Shown here: in pieces, positions 5,037 through 12,197 of the stretch
How positions within the stretch are numbered: position 1 is the stretch's first letter
Layout of the letters: every line of letters starts with the position of its first letter
Assembly (NCBI GenBank): GCA_902465115.1
Contig: CABQMC010000018.1
Span: 1-14,810, forward strand
Reading direction: 5' to 3'
Source: an uncultured Collinsella sp.
Lineage (GTDB): Bacteria > Actinomycetota > Coriobacteriia > Coriobacteriales > Coriobacteriaceae
DNA: 14,810 nt
The notes under the pieces: model-generated
Databases searched by the model: none
What the model saw: only the letters and a program-made list of their open reading frames with translations
What the model was told of the DNA's origin: nothing
Position numbers and translations under genes: made by a program

Positions 5037-7595
5037 TTATCTGCCCTTGGGCTTGCTGGCGTAGAACTTCTTCTTTTTGGACTTGCCGGCAGGGGAGGGT
5101 TTGCCGGCAAAGTTGGACTTGCCGTGGCCGGTCTGCGCGTGCGTGGGTACTGCCGCACGGGGCTTGCGGGCCTCGGGGTTGCGCAGCTCCTCGGTTCGCT
5201 CGGCAATCTCCTCGGCGCTAAAGCCGACCTCGGCCATGGCGTCCTCGATGGGCAGGCGGCGCACGATATAGCAGTGGTGCACCTTCTGGTTGCGCGCGAA
5301 GTCCTCGGGAATGGTCTGCGTCGTAATGTCCTCCAGCACGACGCCCGCGCGCGCGAGCTTGCGCGTCTCGGGGCGGAAGCCACGCAGGTTGCAGCTAAAG
5401 ATGGCGTGGCCGCCCTGTGCGAGCAGGCGCGATACGCCGGCCAAAAGCTCAACATGGTCGCGCTGGACATCCCAGGTGCGGCGGCCCATCTTGGACGAGT
5501 TCGAGAACGTGGGCGGGTCGACAAAAATCAGGTCCCAGCGGTTGCGCGTCTGGCGCTGGTCGCGAATCCAGGCGAGCACGTCGTCGCGCACAAAATGATG
5601 CTGAGGGCCCACAAAGCCGTTCTGGCGCATATTGCGCTCTGCCCAGTCTAGATAGGTGTTGGAGAGGTCGACCGTCACGGTCTCCTCGACGCCGCCATCG
5701 GCCGCGTAGCAGGTGGCAGTGCCGGTGTAGGCAAACAGGTTGAGGAAGCGGCGCGCCTGCTTGGCGTGCTCGCGCACCAGGTTGCGCGTGACGCGATGAT
5801 CCAAGAAGATGCCCACATCCAAATAGTCGTCAAAGTTGACGGCAAAGGTGAGTCCGCCCTCTTCGATGAGCGGCAGACGACGGCGCGCGATGTTGGCGCG
5901 CTCGCCCGAGCCGCCCTTGCCGGCGCCCTGCTTACCGTACTGCGAGCCGCCGCGCGAACGCATGCGGGCCTTGGCGTGCACGTGCTCGGCCGGAACATCA
6001 AGAATACGCGGCGCGATGGCCAAGATGTCGAGCATGCGGGCCTGGGCAAGCGCGGGGTCGATGGTCTTGGGCGCGGCGTATTCGGCGATGACGAGCCAGC
6101 GGCCCGGCGTCTGCGGGCAGCCCTCGTACAGGTCGATGGCGGCGGAGTAGTCGGGCAGGTCGGCATCGTAGACGCGGTAGCAGCTCACGCCCTCGCGCTT
6201 TGCCCACTTTCGACGCAGACGGGCGTTCTTGCGCAAGCGGTTGGCGAACTGCTCCGACTCGGGGATGAGCACGGGCAACGGCTTGCCGTCGCCCAGGTCG
6301 AGCATGGCGGCAGGCTCGGGCATGGCGGAAGCAGCGGCTTCGTCTTGAGCGTCTGTGGTCTGCTCCTCGGCATCTGCGCTGGTCGCAGCTCCGAATGCCG
6401 CGGCGGCGTGGTCGAGCGAAGGCCAAACCTCAATAGCCGCCTCCTCGTTATTGGGCATGACGGCGATGGAGCGCGCGGGCTCGGCATGGAGCGCGCGGGC
6501 CATAAGGCCATCGCGGGTGAGTGCGGCGACCGGTGCCGAAGCGAGCTCGGGCGCGCGGCGCAGCTCGCCGACCAGCGTCATGGCGTCGTGCATGAGCGAA
6601 AGCGGGGTCTCGGTGGTGTCTGCGACCACGGCGGCACCGGCGACGGCGCCCGCATGGTCCAGCGCGGTGGCGGGCTTGGCGGCGCAAAAGTCGACAAAAC
6701 GCTTGTAGCCAGCGCTCTTGACCATGCGCTCGGCGGTCTTGCGGGCGGCGGGGTCGATGTCTACGGCCACGATGCGCGCCTGGCGCTCGCGCGCTGCCGC
6801 CTCGCGCTCGCGCGCCTCGGCAAGCAGCTGCTCCCACAGAGCGGCGTCGTGTAGCTGCCAGCCCTCAAAGCCCCAGCGCTCGCGTGCGGCGCCCGGGGCG
6901 CGGTCGGTCAGAATGTTCACGGCTTCCAGCAACAGGCCGCCGCCGGCGCACGAGGCATCGATTAGCGTGGGAATGGCTTCATTCTCGTAATCGTCGGCCG
7001 TCAACTCGCGCTCGCACAGTGCGGTCCAGCCGACCTGCGCCAGCACCAGGGCGGCGTAGTCGGGGCGCAACACGTGCGCACCCTCGCCGGCACGGGTCGC
7101 CGCGGGCGGCAGGCGCTTGAACAGCGGGTCGCCCGAAAGGTCCAGGCTTATGCTCGCGCGGCGCTGGCGCAGCGAAAGCAGTAGGTGAACATCGGGGTCG
7201 GCGGCGTCGACATCGGCGCGACGGCCCGTGGTTTCGGCCAAGCGGTCGCACAATGCGTCCTTGGCGCGCAGGGCCGAGAAGCGCGTGTTGCGCAGCTGCT
7301 CGGTCACGCCGCGGGCGGTGATGGCGATGGCGGCGCCGGGGCGGATGATGGTCTCCCAGGCGATGTCGTAAACGCTGTCGTACAGTTCATCGGCATCCTG
7401 CGCCTCAAAGCGCCCGAGTACCACGAACACACGGCTCGCCAGGCGTGACCACAGACAGGCGCGGTAGCCTTCTTCGAGCTCGCCCTCAAATGTAGCGCGG
7501 CCCTTTAGCCGGCGAACATGCGAAAGCCCGAGGCGTTTAAGCTCATCGGCGAGTGCGGACTCAAAGCCCTCGGGGCAGCTTGCGTAAAATTCCAT
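5037..7595 (-). CDS. rlmL: RlmKL-type 23S rRNA methyltransferase with a degenerate RlmL half
   Basis: In E. coli this fusion enzyme methylates 23S rRNA at G2445 (N2, RlmL half) and G2069 (N7, RlmK half) during large-subunit assembly. The 852-residue product has a THUMP-type region at about 45-155, then the RlmL fold at about 170-395. Residues 400-430 are an Ala/Glu-rich linker. The RlmK half (about 445-790) has FLNLFAYTGTAT (617-628), TVDLSNTYLDWAERNM and the catalytic-region motif DPPTF (693-697). The RlmL motif I reads DASCAGGG (213-220) where DPMCGSGT is usual. No NPPY motif is visible after it; the expected place reads VVADTTETPLS (about 323-333). The RlmL activity is therefore doubtful. 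The C-terminus has a basic tail rich in Lys and Gly. AGAGAGGT (7601-7608) precedes ATG 7595. The gene is transcribed alone, divergent from the HAD gene. Confidence 0.9.
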   Translation of the reverse strand: MEFYASCPEGFESALADELKRLGLSHVRRLKGRATFEGELEEGYRACLWSRLASRVFVVLGRFEAQDADELYDSVYDIAWETIIRPGAAIAITARGVTEQLRNTRFSALRAKDALCDRLAETTGRRADVDAADPDVHLLLSLRQRRASISLDLSGDPLFKRLPPAATRAGEGAHVLRPDYAALVLAQVGWTALCERELTADDYENEAIPTLIDASCAGGGLLLEAVNILTDRAPGAARERWGFEGWQLHDAALWEQLLAEAREREAAARERQARIVAVDIDPAARKTAERMVKSAGYKRFVDFCAAKPATALDHAGAVAGAAVVADTTETPLSLMHDAMTLVGELRRAPELASAPVAALTRDGLMARALHAEPARSIAVMPNNEEAAIEVWPSLDHAAAAFGAATSADAEEQTTDAQDEAAASAMPEPAAMLDLGDGKPLPVLIPESEQFANRLRKNARLRRKWAKREGVSCYRVYDADLPDYSAAIDLYEGCPQTPGRWLVIAEYAAPKTIDPALAQARMLDILAIAPRILDVPAEHVHAKARMRSRGGSQYGKQGAGKGGSGERANIARRRLPLIEEGGLTFAVNFDDYLDVGIFLDHRVTRNLVREHAKQARRFLNLFAYTGTATCYAADGGVEETVTVDLSNTYLDWAERNMRQNGFVGPQHHFVRDDVLAWIRDQRQTRNRWDLIFVDPPTFSNSSKMGRRTWDVQRDHVELLAGVSRLLAQGGHAIFSCNLRGFRPETRKLARAGVVLEDITTQTIPEDFARNQKVHHCYIVRRLPIEDAMAEVGFSAEEIAERTEELRNPEARKPRAAVPTHAQTGHGKSNFAGKPSPAGKSKKKKFYASKPKGR

Positions 7596-7622
7596 GGGTG
7601 ACCTCTCTGGTTGCGTCGCTCC

Positions 7623-7628
7623 ATTATA
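7623..7628 (-). promoter_or_regulatory. candidate -10 box of the RlmKL gene
   Basis: The minus strand reads TATAAT at 7628-7623, 27 bases before ATG 7595. This would leave a leader of about 20 bases containing the ribosome binding site. No convincing -35 box is seen 16-18 bases upstream. On the plus strand the overlapping TATGAT (7627-7632) could serve the HAD gene, so the 75-base divergent spacer may hold overlapping promoters. Confidence 0.4.
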
Positions 7629-7670
7629 TGATGGATGCTTCGTTTACTCTCGCCCCCGAAAGGAACCCAT

Positions 7671-8498
7671 ATGATTGATGCGTGCCCCGATTCCGCCGTG
7701 CTCTTTTTTGACGTGGACGGCACGCTGACGTCGTTCGATCCCGACAACATGACCGACAAGGACTTTTCGGCGGTTCGCCCCTCGCAGGCGGTCGTTGAGG
7801 CGTTTCATCGTCTGCGCGACGCGGGACACCAGGCATTTATCTGCACGGGTCGTCCCTTGTGGCTGATTGCCGATGGCCTGCGCGCGCTGAACCCGGCGGG
7901 TGTCGTTGCCATGGCGGGAGCGACGCTCGAGGTCGAGGGCCGCGTGGTGCATGAGGACTGCTTTGACGAGGACGTTATCGAGGAGCTTGCGCGCCGTATG
8001 GCCGCGGCAGGGATTGAGGCCTTTTTCGAGACCAACGTGGCTACTTTTGCCCTGGAACCCGCGGGTGTTGAGCAGTCGTCTCTGATCGGCACTTCTGTGG
8101 TGCACAGCACCGAGGAAATGCGCGTCGACGGCCGTCTGCGCGTGGGCAAGGTGTGCATCGTCGCGAGCTACCTGGCTCGCGTAGCCAACGATGACGGCTT
8201 TATCGATCGCGAGTTTGAGCTGTGCAACACCGGTGGTCAGAATCGCGAGCTGAGCCCCAAGGGCATTGACAAGGGCGTGGGCGTGGCGCGAGCGCTGGAA
8301 TACCTGGGTCGCACCGGCAACGCGCGCACCTTTGGCTTTGGCGATTCCGGCAACGATCTGGGTATGCTCGCCGCTGTCGAGACGGCCGTGGCCATGGGCA
8401 ACGCCATGCCCGAGGTCAAGGCGCTCGCCGACTACGTGACTGATGATGTCGCACACGACGGCACCGTCACAGCGATGCAGCATTTCGGCCTCATCTAA
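7671..8498 (+). CDS. HAD-superfamily IIB (Cof-type) phosphatase
   Basis: This is a predicted cytoplasmic Mg2+-dependent phosphatase of the Cof/YidA type, a group that dephosphorylates sugar phosphates and other small phosphates. The 275-residue product has all four HAD motifs: DVDGTLT (nucleophile Asp14, acid/base Asp16), FICTGRP (Thr59), Lys197 or Lys201 in PKGIDKG, and GFGDSGND (Asp225, Asp229). The long insert between motifs II and III is the C2-type cap of subclass IIB. AAAGGA at 7659-7664 lies six bases before ATG 7671, so the in-frame codons upstream from 7635 are not used. It is divergent from the RlmKL gene and lies about 190 bases before the transaldolase, which appears to have its own promoter region. 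The substrate cannot be told from sequence. Confidence 0.9.
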   Translation: MIDACPDSAVLFFDVDGTLTSFDPDNMTDKDFSAVRPSQAVVEAFHRLRDAGHQAFICTGRPLWLIADGLRALNPAGVVAMAGATLEVEGRVVHEDCFDEDVIEELARRMAAAGIEAFFETNVATFALEPAGVEQSSLIGTSVVHSTEEMRVDGRLRVGKVCIVASYLARVANDDGFIDREFELCNTGGQNRELSPKGIDKGVGVARALEYLGRTGNARTFGFGDSGNDLGMLAAVETAVAMGNAMPEVKALADYVTDDVAHDGTVTAMQHFGLI

Positions 8499-8626
8499 TG
8501 AATCCCGCGTTCTGACGTTTGCTCAAACTGCGACTCTTTGTTTTTGCATGCTCAATCGATTTATCAATCCAAACACTGAGGTGTTTATACCGTTCGCCGA
8601 GAAGATAAAAAACCGCAGTTCACGCC

Positions 8627-8661
8627 TTGATAAACGTAGGTAAAGTGTTTAGCAGTTTATC
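8627..8661 (+). promoter_or_regulatory. putative promoter/operator region of the transaldolase gene
   Basis: The AT-rich spacer between the HAD and transaldolase genes holds TTGATA (8627-8632, five of six to the -35 consensus), but only a poor -10 (TAGCAG) stands 17 bases on. GATAAAC (8629-8635) and GTTTATC (8655-8661) form an exact inverted repeat with centres 26 bases apart that overlaps this region, a layout that suits a dimeric regulator. A small perfect hairpin (AAACAC-TGAG-GTGTTT, 8571-8586) lies upstream. All of this is suggestive only. Confidence 0.35.
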
Positions 8662-8675
8662 GGCCGTATGCTAAC

Positions 8676-8682
8676 GAAAGGA
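8676..8682 (+). promoter_or_regulatory. ribosome binding site that decides the transaldolase start
   Basis: GAAAGGA at 8676-8682 stands nine bases before ATG 8692. The in-frame ATG at 8668 overlaps the upstream side of this site and has no site of its own. Confidence 0.7.
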
Positions 8683-8691
8683 ATCAGGCAG

Positions 8692-9396
8692 ATGGCAATC
8701 AAGGTGTTCGCTGACGGTGCAAACCTCGAGGGCATGCTCGACATGTACGAGAACGGCAACGTTCAGGGTTTCACGACCAACCCGTCCCTTATGAAGAAGG
8801 GCGGCGTGACGGATTACCGCGCGTTTGCCAAGGAGGTCCTGGCCCATATCACCGATGTGTCCGTCTCGTTTGAGGTCTTTGCCGACGACGTCGAGACCAT
8901 GGAGGTCGAGGCGCGCGAGATCGCTACCTGGGCCGAGAACGTCTACGTCAAGATTCCGTGCGTGACCACCAAGGGCGAGTCCACCGCCGAGCTGGTGCGC
9001 AAGCTTTCGGCCGACGGCATCAAGGTCAACGTCACCACCATCTTTACGCCTACGCAGGTCGATGAGATGGTCGAGGCCGTTGACACCGAGACGCCGTCCA
9101 TTATCTCGCTCTTTGCCGGCCGTATCGCCGATACCGGCGTCGACCCCATTCCGTTTATGACGGAGTCGGTCAAGAAGGCCGCCGCCAAGCCCAACTGTGA
9201 GGTCCTGTGGGCGTCCACGCGCGAGCTCATCAACATTTACCAGGCAGAAGCCTGCGGTTGCCAGATCATTACGGTGCCCAACAGCATCCTGGCCAAGCGC
9301 AAGAACATCGGTCGCGACCCGTACGAGGTCTCGCTCGACACCGTGCGCGGCTTTGCCAAGGATATCGCCGCTTTGGGCTTCCATATCCTGCCGTAA
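8692..9396 (+). CDS. transaldolase / fructose-6-phosphate aldolase family protein
   Basis: This cytoplasmic class I aldolase of the small transaldolase family would either transfer dihydroxyacetone units in the pentose phosphate pathway or cleave fructose 6-phosphate. The 234-residue product is a TIM-barrel of the compact type, much shorter than classical transaldolase (about 320). FADGANLEGM at 6-15 carries the conserved Asp8, and QGFTTNPSLMKKGG (25-38) holds the TTNP motif. YVKIPC places the Schiff-base Lys at 87. NVTTIFTP and SLFAGRIADTG are further family motifs. ATG 8692 is chosen for GAAAGGA nine bases before it. A strong terminator lies at 9634-9681. The last 19 bases before the stop region recur exactly at 9532-9550. 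Transaldolase versus aldolase activity cannot be decided by eye; the Lys-Lys-Gly-Gly loop resembles proteins annotated as transaldolase. Confidence 0.9.
   Translation: MAIKVFADGANLEGMLDMYENGNVQGFTTNPSLMKKGGVTDYRAFAKEVLAHITDVSVSFEVFADDVETMEVEAREIATWAENVYVKIPCVTTKGESTAELVRKLSADGIKVNVTTIFTPTQVDEMVEAVDTETPSIISLFAGRIADTGVDPIPFMTESVKKAAAKPNCEVLWASTRELINIYQAEACGCQIITVPNSILAKRKNIGRDPYEVSLDTVRGFAKDIAALGFHILP
9376..9394 (+). repeat. 19-base direct repeat, copy inside the transaldolase 3' end
   Basis: GGCTTCCATATCCTGCCGT at 9376-9394 encodes GFHILP, the end of the transaldolase, and recurs exactly at 9532-9550. The sequence flanking the two copies is different. The pair encloses the long palindrome at 9428-9497. 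Confidence 0.85.
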
Positions 9397-9427
9397 CGCG
9401 AACACTGGCTACGCCGCGGGCTGCTCG

Positions 9428-9497
9428 CCCCGGCCTTTCCTTTCCCTATCGCTCACGCGCTTCGCGAGGGTCGCGCTAGGCAAAGGAAAGGCCGGGG
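9428..9497. repeat. long palindrome downstream of the transaldolase
   Basis: The 16-base arms CCCCGGCCTTTCCTTT (9428-9443) and their exact complement (9482-9497) are joined, after one mismatch, by a further CCTA/TAGG helix (9445-9448, 9477-9480). The loop is GC-rich with more possible pairing. No T-tract follows on the plus strand, so it does not look like a terminator. It sits between the two copies of the 19-base direct repeat. Confidence 0.85.
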
Positions 9498-9531
9498 CTG
9501 CCGACACGAGCTTGCCAATAGGTTGGCGATA

Positions 9532-9550
9532 GGCTTCCATATCCTGCCGT
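9532..9550 (+). repeat. 19-base direct repeat, second (non-coding) copy
   Basis: This is an exact copy of 9376-9394, lying 137 bases after the first copy. A short hairpin (GCCAA-TAGG-TTGGC, 9514-9527) lies just before it. It looks like a duplicated fragment of the transaldolase 3' end left by insertion, recombination or slippage. Confidence 0.85.
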
Positions 9551-9557
9551 GGGCAAA

Positions 9558-9763
9558 GGTACCCCTGCCTGCGCCGTGCAAAATTGAGAGTATTCAGCAA
9601 GGTAAAGGCTTTTACCAGTTGGGTGAAGCACGGAACAGCCCCCGTTCTGGCTCTAATGTCGCTAAAACGGGGGCTGTTTTTGACGTTATTGTCTCTGTGG
9701 GGCGTTCGGAACGGCGGAAATTGCAGAATACTCGCGATTTTGCACGTCGCTACAGGGGGTACC
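9558..9763. mobile_element. MITE-like element with 43-base terminal inverted repeats
   Basis: The left end (9558-9600) and the reverse complement of the right end (9721-9763) match at 34 of 43 positions. Both begin GGTACCCC, and the inner parts share GTGCAAAAT and GAGTATTC. The 120-base interior has no coding region. It holds a small hairpin (GGTAAA-GGCT-TTTACC, 9601-9616) and a canonical terminator (9634-9681). Short length, long terminal repeats and no transposase fit a non-autonomous element. Calling it mobile is an inference; no target-site duplication was identified with confidence. It lies between the transaldolase and tex, so the 381-base gap here is fully taken up by repeats. Confidence 0.6.
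9634..9681 (+). terminator. intrinsic terminator downstream of the transaldolase
   Basis: AACAGCCCCCGTT (9634-9646) pairs perfectly with AACGGGGGCTGTT (9666-9678) over 13 bp and runs into TTTTT (9677-9681). The plus-strand T-tract gives it direction and makes it the likely terminator of the transaldolase transcript, 240 bases after that stop codon. The loop is 19 bases. It lies inside the inverted-repeat element at 9558-9763. Confidence 0.8.
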
Positions 9764-9777
9764 CCTGCTTTGGCGGT

Positions 9778-11895
9778 TTACTTTCCCTGCACCATGGTGA
9801 GGGAGATCTTTTTGCGGTCGCGATCGACCTTCTCGACCCACACCTTGACCGTGTCACCGACGCGCACCACGTCGCTGGGGTGCTTGACAAAGCGGTTGGC
9901 CAGTTTGGAGATGTGCACGAGGCCGTCCTGGTGCACGCCCACGTCGACGAACGCGCCAAAGTCGACGACGTTGCGCACTGTGCCCTTGAGCTCCATGCCG
10001 GGCTCCAGGTCGTCGATGGAAAGTGCTGAGCGGCTAAAGACCACCTCGGGCGCGTCGTCGCGCGGGTCGCGACCGGGCTTCTTGAGCTCGTTGACAATGT
10101 CGATGAGCGTGAGAGTGCCGCAGTCCAGGTCGCTTGCCAGCGCCGAGATACTGCCCAGGCGGCGCTCGATGTCGGGCACGCCGCCGCGCTCCAGGACGGC
10201 CGTGGCTACCTCGTAGCTTTCGGGGTGGACGCTTGTCGCGTCGAGCGGGTTCTTGCCACCGCTAATGCGCAGGAAGCCCGCGGCGTTGAGATATGCCTTG
10301 GGTCCCAGCTTGGGGACCTTCTTAAGCTGGCGACGATCGGTGAAGGCGCCGTTTTCCTCGCGGTACGCCACGATGTTCTTGGCTACGCTCGGTGTGATGC
10401 CCGATACATATCCCAGCAGGCTTGCGCTCGCGGTGTTTACGTCGACGCCTACGCGGTTGACGACGTCCTCAACCACGTGGCCCAGGGTGCGCGAAAGCTC
10501 GGCCTGGTCAAGGTCGTGCTGGTACTGGCCAACGCCGATGGACTGGGGCGGTATCTTGACGAGCTCTGCCAGCGGGTCTTGCAGGCGGCGGCCCAGGCTC
10601 ATGGCGCCACGCACGGTGACGTCCAGGTCGGGATACTCCTGGCTGGCGAGTTCGGAAGCCGAGTACACCGACGCGCCGGCTTCGTTAACGATGGTGTAGC
10701 GAAGGCTGGGCGCCTGCTCGGCAATGAACTCCGAGACGACTTCCTCGGTCTCGCGGCTGGCGGTGCCGTTGCCGATGACGATGGTGTTGACGCCGTCCTT
10801 CTTGACGAGGCGGGCGAGCTCGCGCTTGGTGCCGGCGACGTCGTGGCGCGGCTTGGTGGGATAGACCACGCCGTGGTCGAGCAGCTTGCCGGTCTCGTCC
10901 ATGACGGCGACCTTGCAGCCGGTGCGGTAGCCCGGATCGAGCGCGAGCACGCGGGCGCCGCGCACGGGGCGCGCCGAGAGCAGGCCCTCGAGATTCTTGG
11001 CAAAGACATTGATGGCCTCGGTCTGCGCGCGGACGGTGAGCTTGGCGCGGGCCTCGCGCTCCAGCGAGGGGGCCATGAGGCGCTTGTAACCGTCGGCGAT
11101 GGCGGCGTCAAAGACGGGCGCGAAGACGCCCTGACGTCGGGGCCAACGGCTGCCGAGGCGTGCCGTGGCAGCGGCGCCGTCGACGTTCACGCGCACGCGG
11201 AGTTTGCCCTCGCGCTCACCGCGGTCGATAGCCAGCACGCGGTGGTTGGGTATACGGCGCAGCGGCTCATCATAGCTGTAGTATGGCTCGTAGGGAGTCT
11301 TCTCGGCGGGGTCGGTCGCCTCGACGATGATGTCGGCGGTGTTCTGCGTAAAGGCACGCAGGTCGGCGACGTTCTCGGGGTCCTCGGCCACCGTCTCGGC
11401 CACGATGTCCGCCGCCCCGGCGAGCGCCTTCTCGGGCGTGTCGAAGCTGGCGTCCTCGTTGACGTAGGCCGCGGCGGCATCGAGCGCGCTGCCCTTGGCC
11501 GAGGCCTGCATGATGATCATGTTGGCGAGCGGCTCAAGGCCTGCTTCGCGGGCCTTCTGCGCGCGGGTCATGCGCTTTTTGCGGTAGGGCTTGTAGAGGT
11601 CCTCGACACGCTGGAGCTGCGTGGCCTCGCGAATCTGCTGTTCGAGTTCGGGCGTGAGCTTGCCCTGGGCGTCGATGAGCAGAATGACGTCCTCTTTGCG
11701 CTGCTCAAGATTGCGCAGGTAAGACAGGCGCTCGTCGAGTGCGCGCAGGGCGACGTCGTCCATGCCACCCGTTGCTTCCTTGCGGTAGCGCGAAATAAAG
11801 GGGATGGTGTTGCCCTCGTCGATGAGCTTGACGGCCGCCTCGATGTTGGCGGCCTTAAGGTTGAGCTCGCGGGCGAGCTGGGCGATAAGATCCAT
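9778..11895 (-). CDS. tex: Tex-family RNA-binding transcription accessory protein
   Basis: Tex is a widespread cytoplasmic nucleic-acid-binding protein, related to eukaryotic Spt6 and linked to transcription. The 705-residue product follows the usual domain order. The helical N-terminal region has TIPFISRYRKEATGGMDD (30-47) and DLYKPYRKKRMTRAQKAREAGL (from 99). A YqgF/RNase H-like domain begins at VLALDPGYRTGCK (316-328). The region around IGVGQYQHDL (453-462) leads into helix-hairpin-helix repeats with NTASASLLGYVSGI (487-500). The C-terminal S1 domain (about 633-703) has GTVRNVVDFGAFVDVG. ATG 11895 is preceded by AAGGAGT (11899-11905). A longer in-frame reading to 11982 would run into the repeat element at 11980 and lacks a binding site. 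The gene appears monocistronic, since a terminator for the upstream operon lies at 12198-12233. Confidence 0.95.
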   Translation of the reverse strand: MDLIAQLARELNLKAANIEAAVKLIDEGNTIPFISRYRKEATGGMDDVALRALDERLSYLRNLEQRKEDVILLIDAQGKLTPELEQQIREATQLQRVEDLYKPYRKKRMTRAQKAREAGLEPLANMIIMQASAKGSALDAAAAYVNEDASFDTPEKALAGAADIVAETVAEDPENVADLRAFTQNTADIIVEATDPAEKTPYEPYYSYDEPLRRIPNHRVLAIDRGEREGKLRVRVNVDGAAATARLGSRWPRRQGVFAPVFDAAIADGYKRLMAPSLEREARAKLTVRAQTEAINVFAKNLEGLLSARPVRGARVLALDPGYRTGCKVAVMDETGKLLDHGVVYPTKPRHDVAGTKRELARLVKKDGVNTIVIGNGTASRETEEVVSEFIAEQAPSLRYTIVNEAGASVYSASELASQEYPDLDVTVRGAMSLGRRLQDPLAELVKIPPQSIGVGQYQHDLDQAELSRTLGHVVEDVVNRVGVDVNTASASLLGYVSGITPSVAKNIVAYREENGAFTDRRQLKKVPKLGPKAYLNAAGFLRISGGKNPLDATSVHPESYEVATAVLERGGVPDIERRLGSISALASDLDCGTLTLIDIVNELKKPGRDPRDDAPEVVFSRSALSIDDLEPGMELKGTVRNVVDFGAFVDVGVHQDGLVHISKLANRFVKHPSDVVRVGDTVKVWVEKVDRDRKKISLTMVQGK

Positions 11896-11898
11896 GGG

Positions 11899-11905
11899 AC
11901 TCCTT
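11899..11905 (-). promoter_or_regulatory. ribosome binding site that decides the tex start
   Basis: AAGGAGT on the minus strand lies three bases before ATG 11895, counted from its last base. It rules out the extended reading that begins near 11982. Confidence 0.75.
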
Positions 11906-11951
11906 GCGTTTAGGGTGCGTTTGCGGCACAGGGCTACCAAGGATACCACCC

Positions 11952-11974
11952 GTCCCAAAAGGCTGTTTTGGGGC
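11952..11974. repeat. hairpin in the tex leader
   Basis: CCCAAAA (11954-11960) and TTTTGGG (11966-11972) pair perfectly across GGCTG and extend by one wobble and one G-C pair. It lies 57-79 bases upstream of tex, right beside the repeat element at 11980-12135. No T-tract follows on either strand. A role in the tex leader is possible but unproven. Confidence 0.55.
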
Positions 11975-11979
11975 CGCGC

Positions 11980-12135
11980 CACGAAAACGGCCTATCTACT
12001 ACGTTTTACCCGTAGGGGCTGACCATACCTGGGTTTTCCGAAAGTCGGCAAGCCGTTTACCTGCGGTTTTTATCTCGCGAAATTCGGCATGCTTGAGGGT
12101 GATCGGTTAAACGTAGTAGATAGGCCCATTTCGTG
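11980..12135. mobile_element. 156-bp MITE-like element with long terminal inverted repeats, in the tex leader
   Basis: The 18-base core GGCCTATCTACTACGTTT (11989-12006) has an exact inverted copy at 12109-12126. The arms extend outward by CGAAA-type pairing, and inward, to about 11980-12010 and 12105-12135, with 28 of 31 positions complementary. The interior is non-coding and contains two near-identical direct repeats (12039-12053 and 12078-12092). The element occupies much of the 413-base gap between tex and the oxidoreductase gene. No transposase is present. The rest of that gap holds the hairpin at 11952-11974, a GAGGC/GCCTC mini-hairpin (12152-12169) and the terminator at 12198-12233. I could not pick a convincing tex promoter. 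Confidence 0.65.
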
Positions 12136-12197
12136 ACGAACGAACCAAGCTGAGGCGCAAAATAGCCTCGCTCCAGAATAATCGTCGGCAAGGTAGC

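Noticed and set aside
5766..6854. 362-codon plus-strand frame opposite the RlmKL gene
   Set aside because: It is a shadow of the RlmKL reading; composition is low-complexity and there is no ribosome site.
9523..10029. Plus-strand frame that begins with a copy of GFHILP
   Set aside because: The shared peptide comes from the 19-base direct repeat. The rest runs through the inverted-repeat element, its terminator and the antisense of tex, so it is not a gene.
10225..11913. 562-codon plus-strand frame opposite tex
   Set aside because: Tex is recognised with all domains on the minus strand; this frame has no ribosome site or family motif.
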